From the NCBI GenBank assembly GCA_019693395.1, contig JAAMXP010000183.1:30681-94680 (forward strand): a DNA stretch of 64,000 bases, in the 5' to 3' direction. The notes beneath the pieces are model-generated. The model searched no databases and was not told the DNA's origin. It worked only from the letters and a program-made list of their open reading frames with translations. Below, piece after piece: positions 31,801 through 42,219 of the stretch (the first letter of the stretch is position 1; every line of letters starts with the position of its first letter). Origin of the DNA: Ettlia oleoabundans. Its lineage: Eukaryota > Chlorophyta > Chlorophyceae > Chlamydomonadales. The translations under genes were made by a program, and so were the position numbers.

Positions 31801-34594
31801 TCAGCCTGCCCGCTGCTTCGCTTTATAACGTGGGGGCTGACCGGTGCTAATTCGACGACCTGCCGCTTCGGGTGCTGGTGCTGCAAGGATTGGTGTGTGC
31901 CCCTGCAGGATCGATATGCAAGTGTGCACCAACTGCTCCCTTTTCCGCGTTCTCTACCGCTGGCCTGTTGCCTGCAGCTGCCCACGAGCCTGGTGGTCAC
32001 CATGACAGTCCCGGGAGACCAAGTGCTGCCCATGCTGCAGGCACATGGCGTGCGACCGGGCCAGGTATGCAACCTGTTGGCGCACCGGTAATGGTGTGCG
32101 CTTGCTGTGCTACAGCTGTGCTACGATGCTTTGGTTTGTGGGACGCTATGCTGGTCGTGCACGGCACCTCCCGTTGGCACTAGTTTGATGCCACACTGTG
32201 CAGACATTATAAGGCTGTGTTTGTTTTCTTTTCTGATGCAGCTGTGCTCCTTCCTGCTGACCACATGGGATGCCAGCGGTGGCATCGGCGGCCTGATGGC
32301 CTGCCGAGATTTGCAGGCTGGCAAGGTGGGTGCCTCTGCACCTACACAACTGCAGCCTGCCAGCGTGTGCATGCTATACCGCTCTCGCACAAGGCTGGAA
32401 AGCCTATATGTCATACGGGTGGAATTCACCAGCGGCTCCCGTGTAATCCACTCCCGGGCTTCTCACACCGATGCCGCCCTGCTCCTTGCCAGTTAGGGTN
32501 NNNNNNNNNNNNNNNNNNNNNNNNNNNNNNNNNNNNNNNNNNNNNNNNNNNNNNNNNNNNCCACCACCACCACACACACACACATACACCATCACCACCG
32601 GACATCCTGCATTGTCCTGCTGCCGTCCCCGCCCACATGACCACAATGCACCTTTTCTTACTGCCTGCAGGTGGGCTGCTGCCTGGTGAGCCTGTCTGGC
32701 GAGCAGGTGCCCAACGATGAGGCGATGTGGCAGCGCAGGGAGGCACACGCCTGGTTCATGCACCTCATGGTGAGCACTGGCATGGGGAGGCCTGGACCCG
32801 AACTGCAGCATCATCAGCCTGCCTGCCATCTGGTCTAGTTTTCGAGCCTGCGGTTCTGCAAGCTCGAAGACCGTGCGACAGCTGATGACTCCTTGCCCTT
32901 GCGCCAACCCTCGTATCTTGTGCTCAACCAGCCTCTCAGATGTGATCCTCTGGCAACCCAACCGGCTGTGGTCTGCGGCGTATCTGACAGTATGTTTTGC
33001 TGCTGCCCTGTGCAGGCCCCGACACGCGAGGCGCTGTTGTTTGCGGGGCTAGACAGCGGGCTAGATGCTGACCTGAGTCCAGGCGCCTTACTGGTGCTGG
33101 CTGTGCCTGCCTGGTACGGCCACCTGTACACCACATCCACCAGGCAAGCAATCCCTGGCCTGCACTGCTGTAAGGCGCTGAGATGGGCAGCATCGTGCCA
33201 AGATGGGCAGCATGAAGTAGCGCAGGCTGCCGGTGTTTGACATTCGACAGTAAAGTCTAGCAACTGAATGCACATTGGCGCCATATGTAGCCGGCCCGTC
33301 CATCCCTTCCCATTGGGGATTGGCACACGAGCCTTTTTTAGTATGCATTTGGTCACGTGGCTTCGAATGCCCATTGCTCGCCCAACAGCTGCAGCCACCC
33401 ATCACTTGCTGCTGGCGTGCTGCTTTGCCTACCTGTCGTCTGCTGCCTGATGCAGGAAGCAGCAGGGCCAGCCGGACTGCTGTGTGCGCATGTTGGGCCC
33501 ACCCCTGCTGCACTTCCTGCCCCGAGACCTGGGTGAGGAGGGCAGCCCGCCCTTCCAGCTGCCCTGCCTCTCCACTGCTCTTTTGGATTCCTGCCTACTG
33601 CCGTGCTGCTTGTTTGGCCCAACCGTCACCTGAGACGTGCCAGGGCTGCCCTTGCCCTTCTGTTCATTGCACTTGGAAATGCGCATGAGCTGGATGTCGA
33701 TGTTGTACTGTTCATGGTGCTGCCGATGCTGCTTTATTAGTTTGCTTGCTTCCCATGCACGCAGTTGCGTTCCGCACTCTGCGCACCAGCATGTGGCAGT
33801 TCCAGCAGCACAAGGAGGAGCTGCAGGGGCAGCGCATGCTGCTCAAGCCACGCAGGAGGCAAGCATCTACACACGGGCTGCTGCAAACTGCCAGATATTG
33901 CGACAGCCTGCCTGTGCTGCTGTGCTGCCGCTTGGGCTTGTCGCTGCCCACAGTGCCGCTGGTTCGCTGGCACTGCTGCTGCGTCTTTCTTGCAGCGGGT
34001 GCATACTGACCCCTCCCCCCCGAGTCAATCATGCTGATGGTATGGCTGCAGGATAAAGTAGGCATTGCCCCTGTGATGCAGGCCAATGGATCAGGAGGGA
34101 ATGGCAAACTGTAACAGGATGCTCTCCAGCAAGGAAAAGTGCCTGGTGGTGCCGGTGAGTCGGGCATATGCCTGCGGGTTCACCCTTCCCTACGGGTTTA
34201 TTGGTTCAACCGCTACTGCTGACACCCTAGAGGGCCTGGCTTATCCAACTGCCATGCCTTCCTTGCCTGCAGCTGTCCAGCCCGCACCCGGCAGACGGCG
34301 CTGGGCAGGTGGTTGCCGAGCTGCTGCTGATGCCCAGCCCCGATGGCCGGCTGCAGGTGGGGTAGGTGAAATGCATACACAGCTCTAGTAAGCCCTGTGG
34401 TCACCTGGCTGGTGGCTGCCACCTGCACTCATGCCTTGCCTCGCAGCCATGGATGATGGTCCCAGGACTTGATAACTGCCCACGCCTCAGCATTGGCGCA
34501 TGCCCGCTGCCTGCAGGCCGCTGTATGGGAGCCAGATACCGGCCCCGACTATGACCGGGAAGTGTTTGACCCGTGGATGTACACTCTCAGCTAA
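25847..34594 (+). CDS. Large TFIIS-central-domain nuclear protein with RRM-like, SR-rich and Q-rich regions
   Basis: About 18 exons: 25847-26120, 26206-26284, one starting at 26468 (end uncertain), 26764-26843, 27015-28589, 28804-28899, 29130-29245, 29389-30590, 30632-31755, 31978-32064, 32242-32325, 32671-32769, 33016-33143, 33456-33532, 33765-33858, 34082-34154, 34273-34356 and 34517-34594; roughly 1,800 residues. The N terminus resembles an RRM (LFFVWIEGLP, later TGRHTSFAHVAF). After Pro-rich and Ala-rich repeats comes a TFIIS central domain: KVRSYFEKAL, YKGRVRTLEFNLK, NNCELRAHVLRGDIP, MTAEELASKDLREYR. This is the arrangement of Bye1/PHF3/DIDO-like factors that bind RNA polymerase II. An SR/RD-rich stretch, Q-rich runs and a C-terminal region starting VWQGQLEWPQ follow; the last could be SPOC-like, which is unproven. 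Frame continuity near 30600 needs a 41-nt or 152-nt intron. GC donors occur at 33144 and 33859. Confidence 0.75.
27430..27665 (+). repeat. Three tandem (E/D)xTPxAAGAPPLPA protein repeats
   Basis: Three coding copies of about 80 bp each in exon 5 of the TFIIS-domain gene. They read RETTPDAAGAPPLPA, REDTPVAAGAPPLPA and REDTPDAAGAPPLPA. Each has a TP site. The copies keep similar DNA, suggesting recent tandem duplication. Confidence 0.85.
28661..28705 (+). repeat. (TG)n / (CG) dinucleotide repeat
   Basis: Alternating TG and CG tract in intron 5 of the TFIIS-domain gene. It is probably length-variable and a possible Z-DNA former. Confidence 0.8.
29801..30499 (+). repeat. Dispersed GTPDL motif array
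   Basis: Six spaced copies of a short motif in one exon: GGTPDS (29801), GGTPDLEGG (29926), SGTPDLF (30010), REGTPDLE (30079), STPSLEG (30378) and REGTPDLLL (30479). Linkers are Gln/His/Pro-rich and unrelated. This looks like a repeated linear docking or phosphorylation motif. Confidence 0.8.
32500..32560. other. Assembly gap (61 N)
   Basis: N run inside an intron of the TFIIS-domain gene, followed by a (CCA)n/(CA)n repeat that probably caused the gap. Confidence 0.95.
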
Positions 34595-35511
34595 GAGAGC
34601 CGCCATCATGGCTGCAAGTTCTGCCCGCGGCCTCCACCTGTCAGCTTGGACTCAAAGCCCAACGCATGCAGAGGGATGCAGTGTATCAATAGATGAAACA
34701 TAATCCAGGACCTAACCCATGAAGCAGAGGGGGGATTGGACGCACTTCCGTCCTTCACAACCACCTATCGCCACAAAAATGCAGCCTGTGGCTTTATGTT
34801 TTGTTACCGTGTCGGCTTTTCAGCGTTATCCATGCCGCCTTGAATGCTTTCCTTTGTGTGGCTGGCCATTCCGCCGCGATTCTGTTTGCCTTGCTTTGTC
34901 CCTCTCGGCTTTGTACTGCTGTCAGTTTTGAGGCTCGTGGCCTGGACCTCGAGTAACTGCAAAGCCATGGCTGTGCACGTTCGAACCAATCATGTTGCAT
35001 GCCTTGCTAGATCACAACATGGAGATGAACATTGAAAGGATTGCTCGGGACACCAAGGGGGTCGGGACCTTGGGCGACCAAGTACGATAGGTAAAGCAGT
35101 GGGCACAGGTACTGAACGGGCGGCTATCAAGTACGTCTTGACTGGCTGATCTAGTCATGCACTTGGACAATGGGTGTGCATCGTACAGGGTACGCATAGC
35201 AGTAGCACGAATGCACCAACCCATGTCTGATGATACAAAGTGGCAACAACTAGAGCGATAAGTTGGAGCTGGGGCTAACAAGAGGCGCAAAACGCCGGTA
35301 GTTGACAAAAAAGTTTTGGATTGATTCGAGCTGTGTTCATCAGCCACATTGGCCTGGGGGTATCATGCTGCATCGTGTGGGGGCACGCATCAGTAATGTG
35401 TGCCCAGTGACAGTCAAGCGCACATTTGCAGACACATTGGAAGGTTGGCTGAACAGGACAAGCACCAGAACACAATAGTGTGCAAAACAAAATCGTAATG
35501 AGACAGATGAT
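34595..35511. other. Convergent intergenic region
   Basis: 917 bp tail-to-tail spacer between the TFIIS-domain gene (+) and the PAS gene (-). No supported gene is seen; the 3' UTRs of both are expected here. Confidence 0.45.
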
Positions 35512-36755
35512 TTAGTGGTGAGGTGCAGGAGTGAAGGCCAGCAACATGTGGGACTTGGACCCATCACGTGCAACCAGCGGCGAGGCAATCACTTGAACTG
35601 GCCTGGCGCCACAGTGAACCACAGCGCTGCCGCGCTTATGGTCGTGCAATGCGACGGCAAGGCCCTCCAGCCCCTCTACACCGCCACTTGAACCCTGCAG
35701 GAAGCCGGTCATGCAAACAGTCCTTGGCTGCAGGCACAGCCTGACACTAAATTATGACTCACTGCTGATTACCGCCAAGCAGATCAGCAACACGCACCAG
35801 CCGATGCCCTGAACTGCTCATAAACACGGCATGCTACTAGCATGCCACCCAGGATTAGCGCGAGGCACCTGCACAATATCCAAGCAGGGCTTCCCCAGCG
35901 CTGTCGTCCACTCCAGCCCTGTCATTTCCTCCCATGCGGAGTTGCCCCAGGCCACAGCATGAGGCGGCTCCAGATCCACCAGCAACCTGCAGCAGCAACA
36001 AAAGTCATGCGGGACAGGATTTAGCGGGCTAGCAATGCAAGCAAGCAAGGGGCTGCGGTGGTAGGCAGGTACAACAATCTGCTGGCACCAGACGGGGCAA
36101 CGAAGGGCAAATGACTTGCATTGAAAGTTGCAAGGCAGTTACCGCCCTTCCCAGCCGCCCTACATGCCATCCCGCCGGCTTGGCTCAGCATGACTTGCCT
36201 GGGCTGGGAGCTGGGCTGCAGTGCGGCCTCCAGTGTGGCTGGGATGCTAGGGGCAGGCTTGGTGAACCAAGCTTCGACTGTCTTTGTGCAGGCACGCAAG
36301 CTGCAGTCGGGGTTGGGAGCGTGATGCTCTGGTGCGGCAGCTGAGGCGGGGGGCGCGCACAGGCTACCAGGCCCCGCCGCATTGCGGGGCTCCTGATCAA
36401 ACTCCTCCTCCAGGTGCTGGCGCAGCAGTGCCGCCACTTGGCGCTCCAGCTCTCCTTCCTCCTCCCTGTCCAACAGCCCGCCCTGCGGGCTGCCTTCATG
36501 CCCCAGCTGTGCCAGGCTGTGCGCCTCAAATGCCTGCTGTGGAGTGAGCCCTGCGCTGTGCCACGGCGCCGTGGGGCTGCTACCCGCGGCACTAGGGGAA
36601 AGGGAAGAGGAGGTGGCAGTCGAGAGGGAGATCCGTTCCCCGCCTGCGGGCAAAAAGGTCGCCAAGGGGGCCAGCGCCGCTGCGGACCTGGTCTGTGAGC
36701 TGGCTGCAGCGCTGCGGGTCAGCTGGGCGGCCCGGGCTATGACAGCCGGACGCAT
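35512..36755 (-). CDS. PAS/LOV-like domain protein
   Basis: Three exons in phase: 36199-36755, 35869-35986 and 35512-35694, giving 285 residues from the ATG at 36755. The N-terminal 185 residues are Ala/Ser-rich with an acidic stretch (REEEGELERQVAALLRQ) and carry no recognised domain. Exons 2 and 3 form a PAS-like core: LLVDLEPPHAVAWGNSAWEEMTG (N and TG positions as in PAS), then TALGKPCLDIVQ and, in exon 3, VALHDHKRGSAVVHC...VQVIASPLVARDGSKSHML. The GKPCLDIVQ segment aligns with the G(R/K)NCRFLQ flavin-binding site of LOV domains and keeps the Cys but not the Asn or Arg. Intron 1 uses a GC donor (gcaagt on the minus strand, starting at 36198). A 36-nt optional exon near 35800 also fits frame. 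Upstream exons cannot be excluded. Confidence 0.65.
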
Positions 36756-37694
36756 CCTGCGGGCAGCGGGCCTTAGAGGGAACCGTCACCCAGTGTCGCA
36801 AGCGCCGGATTGGAGGCGGGCAGCGATTCGGCAAACCTGAGCTCAGCCGGACGCGATGGGACCTCAGGGAAGCCAACGGCTTGGAACGAGGCAGGGTTAG
36901 TCAGTGACTGTTTATGATGTGAAAGGTTCAAAGGCGGTCTTGGGTGCTAAGGCCAGTGGACATGTAAAATGCAGTCGGCAATCCATGAGGGGCTGTGATG
37001 CAGGGGCCCCGGCCCGGGCACAAGGCTGCAGGCCCCGTACTGCACGTGAAGAGCAGTACAGGATTCCTGCCAAAGTGAACAAAGTGTGAGAGACACATAT
37101 CCGGAGGGTGCTGCATTGGATAAGTGAGCTACAGTCCCGCTTCTTCGTTGTCCGTTGTCATCACCAGGGAACTGTCTGGAACCACCAGGGCCAGGTGATC
37201 TGGCGCAGTAGCACACGCCGTCGTAAACACTCTGCAACAGGGCTTGCTCTTTGCCCGCCACCAGCTGCCTTCATTGTAACGAGCTCATCATTCCTAAATT
37301 TCATCTGACGTTTTCTACACTTTGTTCGTCTTCGCACCATGTTTTCAAGTGTTCTTCTCTGAGGCTCGATTCCGCTGGTGTTGCCGCCTGCCATAGTCAT
37401 TGGGCGGGTGATAGGTACACTTGGCCAATCAACAACGTCCCAAACACAAGGTGATGGTGGTAACACCTGAACGAAATCCATAGGATTGACATAATTGGAA
37501 ATTTTCATGCTATACTTGGCGGTGCGCTGTGTGCGGTGTGGCGGTGCAGTCGGCCATTCCCTTTGGACGTGAGGAAAATACTCCGGCTCTTGCTATATCT
37601 ACTCTAACAGCATTAATTGACGTTGGCAGTTGAACCACGAGTACTACGCACGCTCGAGTCTTTGCCAGCCTCGCCTTGCCTCCATTCAGCTCAG
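36756..37694. promoter_or_regulatory. Divergent intergenic region
   Basis: 939 bp head-to-head spacer between the PAS gene (-) and PRKRIP1 (+), expected to contain both promoters. No TATA box or conserved gene was recognised. Confidence 0.4.
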
Positions 37695-38995
37695 ATGGCT
37701 TTGCAGCACTTTGTGGGCCACAGCCAGGACTTGGCACTGGCCGCAGCACAAGCCGTCACCGCCGAGGAACGAGAGAAGCGACAAGAGGAGGCGAGTGCTT
37801 GTGCAGGCACTCGCTGCCTGCAGCACCCCGCTTGGCATTTCAAACATTGTGTTTTCACGACGGTCTCGGCCATCTGCATGATGCCGCCACCCAGCAGTTG
37901 GCCGCCTAGGCCCCAAGACCCTGCTGACGCCACCGCAAGCCAATTGTCGCCACCATTATTGAACAACCCTTCAGGCAGAAAAGCTTGATGAAAAGCTGCG
38001 GTTCATTGTGGAAAAGATCCCGGATAGGCGCTACCACATCATGGGCAGCAATGCGGGGGCAGGCAGCGGCGAGTATCACATGTATCGAGCGGTGAGCCCT
38101 GACGCTTCGCGCTGATACCTGCTTGCCACTGGCACGAATGCTGTGCTGGTTCTCTGCCACTGGTTGACAACTGTGTGAAGAGCAAGCATGCTGAGTATTG
38201 TGGTTCTGCCACGCACGCATTGTTGCTTGGCAATCTGGGTGGCTTGCATGGCAAGCATGAGCTTGTTGGCCCCCCTACCTCCGATCACTAGTTTCCTTTC
38301 CACACCCTGCCGCTTGCCGCAGTCGCGGCGGCGCGAGCAAGAGCGGCTGGAGCGGTTGGATGAGGAATGGGAGGCAATGAAGGTGGCAGAGGAATTTCAG
38401 CGCAAGCAGGAGGCAAAGCGGCAGGCAGACGAAGAGCGCACAGCCAAGAAACGTGCGCAGCGGCAGAAGAAGAAGGTAAGGGGCGGCGTATTGACTGGCG
38501 ACTTGCGTTGCGTGGGTAGCTCTCGATTGTTGTCTTGGGCAAGTTGGCTGTCTCTCCTGGCAGGGAGAAGCATTTGTTGCAAAGGTATGAGGAATAGAGC
38601 AACAGGTTGCAGCAACTGTGAGACTTGAGCAGGCGCAGCTATGTACGCCCCAGTAGCTGCCTGCCCCAGTGGTTTTGATCATAAGGGACTGCTTTGGCGC
38701 AGCAGGGCAAATACTTTAGTCATGTTGGACCTACTGCGGACAAGCGAGTGTGCTATGATGCGCTGTGCTGTTCTGCTGCCGATGCGTGCCCACCTGCCTG
38801 CATGTGTTCCATGGGGTCTGCTATGTGCAGGAGAAGCAGAAAGCTAAAAAGCAAAAGCAGGCAGCTGGGGATGTCGCAACAGGGGCAGCAGCAGCAGCAG
38901 GTGACGGGAAGCAGGGCGGCACAGCAGCAGGAGCAGCAGACAACAGCGGCAGTGAAGATGAAGATGGCAGGATTGAGCAAGCTGAGCTTGACTGA
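37695..38995 (+). CDS. PRKRIP1: PRKRIP1 homologue (spliceosomal C-complex protein, DUF1168)
   Basis: Four exons in phase: 37695-37790, 37975-38091, 38323-38475 and 38831-38995, giving 176 residues. The signature of the family is clear: MGSNAGAGSGEYHMYRA followed by RRREQERLERLDEEW and a long basic and acidic helix ending TAKKRAQRQKKK. The C terminus is Ala/Gly-rich and ends in an acidic patch SGSEDEDG. In animals the protein enters the catalytic C-complex of the spliceosome and bridges U2 and exon-junction factors through its long helix. A nuclear role is inferred. Intron 1 must use a GC donor (gcgagt at 37791), because the only nearby GT would shift frame. Size and domain layout match the family, so this is a probable full-length gene. 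Confidence 0.9.
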
Positions 38996-39623
38996 TTACC
39001 TGCATTGAGTCATATGCTGCTTTGACCTTGTGTTCCTCCAATGGACGATCCCCGCCCTGGTAACACTTCTTTCATTTACACACTATTACTGTACACATCC
39101 TGTGCGGCACGCTGCCATTCTGCCATTCTGTACAAAGGGTGCAGTCCCGAGCCATGCGGTGACAGCTTTGACAACTGGTTCAGGCTGGGTGGGGCAGGGT
39201 TCAAGTTGTGCCGCTCTATGCAGTATGGTTCTAATCATCAGATGATTGACATAGGCATTGATGGACAGGCTGGACCACAGTCCTGGTTGCCGCACTGCTG
39301 CTCTCAGCCTGCAGTAACTACAGCTAAACGTTGTACAGAAGTTGCCAGGCTGCACCCGGGTGCTCTTTTTGGTGAGGTTGGGTTCGGACAATGGCTTCTG
39401 TAAGGGCTGATGCTAGCACCACTTCCTACAGCAGTCTGGATGCGGGGTTCTTCACATTGCCAGGTTCTCTGTCACCTGCAGGTGGCATCCAGCATGCCAG
39501 CAAGGTCAGCAAGACATCGACATGTTCAGCCTGGCAACAGGAAATCCACCTCAGCTGGGCTGGGGCCTGCAAACCGAAGGCGTGGCCACCATAACTCAAT
39601 ACAGCACAGCGCATAGCAGGGCG
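38996..39623. other. Convergent intergenic region
   Basis: 628 bp tail-to-tail spacer between PRKRIP1 (+) and the GRKLLQ-repeat gene (-). No supported gene is seen. Confidence 0.4.
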
Positions 39624-41516
39624 CTATCTTGCGTGCAACAACCAAGCTTCAAAAAGCTGAACTGCGCCCCCCAGCTGCGTTGCTCCCACCACCTGGCGCA
39701 GGCAAAGGCAGCAGGTTACCAGCTGTTGTACCACCATCCCAAGGCAGCCTCCACTCACACACGACTTTGTTGTCCAGTTGGCACGAGCAACATGAATAAC
39801 CATACAACACAGCCAAGAGAGGCCTTACCCTCACGAGTAGGAGGACTTGTATCAATGTACCTGCTTCAATTTCCGGCCCCCTTCAGGGGTAGCCTCTGCA
39901 GCAGGAACCAGCTCCAGCGGGTCGACGATGGGGGTAATGGGAACAGGCTCAGGAATGACGACAAACTCCGGGTCGCCAGGCTCGGGGTCGATGACTTCAA
40001 CGTCGGCGCCGGGCTCATCAGCCTGCTGCAGCTTGCGGCCGATGGGGATGATCTCCGGCGAGGGCCCCGGGATAACCACCACAGGGATGATGACAGTGGC
40101 AGTTGGCTCCTCCTCCTCCTCCTGCAGCAGGCGGAGCCCCATCCTGGCGTCAGCCTCAGTAGGTTCACCCGCCTCCTCAGCAGCGCGGGCAAACAACACC
40201 TCCATCACAGCGAGATCCTCGCGAGGGGCATAGCACGCATAGCAGGCTGCTTTCTGCTGGCTTCCTCAACCCACGCCCAAGGGCGTAGTCTTTCTTTCTT
40301 TGTTTCCTTCTTTCTAACAGGCTGCTCTTCTGTCGGAACGGCAATGGCTGGGGCAGGGCCAAGGCGGGCAGTAGGACGCAGGGGGGCATACCTGCAGCAG
40401 CTTGCGGCCACCCTGCATCTCCTCGGGCATCGGGGCCATCATGCCAAACATGGGATCAGGGAAGCCAGTGGGTTGCGGCATGAAGGCGGGCTGGGGAACA
40501 GCTTCTGGGTCAACAGGAAAGGCAGGTTGGGGGGTTTCCTGCAGCAGGCGGCGGCCCACCATGGGCTCCTCCTCCAGTTCCGCGGCAGGAACAAAGGGAA
40601 ACACAGGGGCGACCTCCACCTCCTCTGGGACAGTCAGCATGGGCTCCTCCTGCAGCAGGAAATGGGAACAGTAATGAAGAGGTTTGTGGAACATGAGGTG
40701 AGATGCGGCGCTTCATGCGGGCTTAATCAGTAGGGTACAGCCAACCATGGCATGCTATGGCAGCACAGCCCAGCCTTAAGTTCGGCAGGTAGCGCGACCA
40801 CTTTTCACCTGTTTGCAAATGCTAGGCAGCTGCTTAGGGGGTGACTCCATGCATGCAGCAGGGTGGCCCAATAAGATTGCCATCAAAGGTGGCTGAGGCC
40901 TTAGAAGGGTGGCTCACCTGCAGGAGCTTGCGGCCCATTATGGTCGCCTCCCCCTCCAGTTCAGTGTCAGGCACAAGGGGAACGAGAGGGGCAACCTCCA
41001 CCATCTGCACAGATGGATTGCACCAAGGATTTGGTGAGCAGGACACATGGTGAAGCGTTGTGGTGCCACGCATGCGTCCCTGCTGTGGCTGCTGTTGGCA
41101 CACGTGCACGCTCCAGCGCACCCACCTCAGGGGTGCCCTGTGGGGGCATAGCAGCGGTCTCTGCAGATAGGAACAAGAGCAGGGCGTTGGTAAGGGCAGC
41201 CAGCTTCAAAGGAAGCTGCCCAGGTACTGCTAGTGGCAGTGCCAAACTGCAGCAGCCTCTGAGCGTGTTCTCAGCCCACAGAACTGCCTTTTCGGTTGAC
41301 AGAAACCAACTTTGAACTGCCTGAAACGGTTGGACTGCGGGTTTGAGGGTTTGTACCCTAGGAAGACTCGAACCAGAGTCTTCTGCCAGTTCTGCAGAAC
41401 CTGGTGTTGGAAGGCCAGAGCAGGGGCAACACCCACCCACCTTGTGGCAATTGAGCATTAGCCCTGCAGGCTAGGAGAGCCAAGGTCAGCAAAGCGACCA
41501 CTCTTGAGCGAGCCAT
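39624..41516 (-). CDS. Secreted acidic protein with six GRKLLQ-type cassettes
   Basis: Six exons in phase: 41441-41516, 41126-41160, 40918-41004, 40392-40649, 39861-40217 and 39624-39692, giving 293 residues. The N terminus MARSRVVALLTLALLACRANA is a clean signal peptide. The mature part is Pro/Glu/Val-rich and acidic, broken by six related cassettes: MGRKLLQ, VGRRLLQ, GGRKLLQ, MGLRLLQ, IGRKLQQ and GGRKLKQ. Exons 3, 4 and 5 each end exactly on a cassette at phase 0, as expected for exon duplication. Parts of exons 3 and 4 are also alike (VEVAPLVPLVPDTELEGE against VEVAPVFPFVPAAELEEE). No enzyme domain is seen. Many algal secreted proteins carry an RxLLQ-like motif of unknown role. A dibasic precursor is one reading. 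The last exon and the acceptor at 40217 are least certain. Confidence 0.65.
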
Positions 41517-42219
41517 GGCGCCTGTGGGGTGGCAGAGTGGCTGGTAGGACCCCTCCAACAGAGTTCCTAAGAGGCAAAGGTGTAAGAAAGGAATTCAAAA
41601 GGCAGTCCAAGGGCTAATTTGGCAAGGTCAACTAGAGAAGGAAAGTGCTGAATAGTGCTGCAGACGCGTCAGGAGACGGAGTCGACGCCAGAAACAGCAC
41701 CAGCATTTCAGTCCACCAGTCAGCAGCAGTGGTGACAGCCCTGAAGTCAGCCAGCACAAAAGAAGCAGCAGCGGCGGTGGGTGACCCAGTGTGAGGCATA
41801 TTCAACCACACTGCTGTGTTGTCCCAAGAATTTGACAGCAACGTCGATGCGACAGTGTCGAGAGATCTTCGTGATAACATGATATGGCAGTCCACAGCCT
41901 AGGATGGGGCCTGCAATGTCTGCCGTGGCGGCTGGCGGCGGTCAGGGCGGGGCTGTAGGCCCTAGCGCCGGCGGTAGCCATGTTGTTGCCATTTTTCGTG
42001 TCTTCGCTTCTTGGGTGGAATAGTTATATGCTAACTGCCCAGATTGCATTCAGGTTTCAAACCGTGCATTCATGTGGCCTGTACCCTCTGGGTGACCATC
42101 GTTGGGTCCAGCAGGAGCAGTGCAGGAGTGTGAGCTTGGAGTGTGCATGTTACTTTCCGCATTGATGCAAAACCTCTGGCAGGGCTCCAGCTCCGCTGTA
42201 GCGACGAACGGCAGCGAAC
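41517..42219. promoter_or_regulatory. Divergent intergenic region
   Basis: 703 bp head-to-head spacer between the GRKLLQ gene (-) and the MATE gene (+), presumed to hold both promoters. No supported gene is seen. Confidence 0.4.

Noticed and set aside
31756..32091. Direct read-through of the SR frame to a stop at 32091 as the true C terminus
   Set aside because: Good GT-AG splice sites on both sides and continued in-phase exons to 34594 make this an intron plus the next exon rather than the end of the gene.
41362..41383. Perfect 8-bp inverted repeat with a GGTTCGAGTC box on the minus strand, tRNA-like
   Set aside because: The T-arm cannot pair in tRNA register and no A box, anticodon arm or acceptor stem is found. 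It sits in intron 1 of the GRKLLQ gene.
41632..41895. 87-residue minus-strand open frame upstream of the GRKLLQ gene
   Set aside because: No motif, no signal peptide, and it lies within the divergent promoter region.
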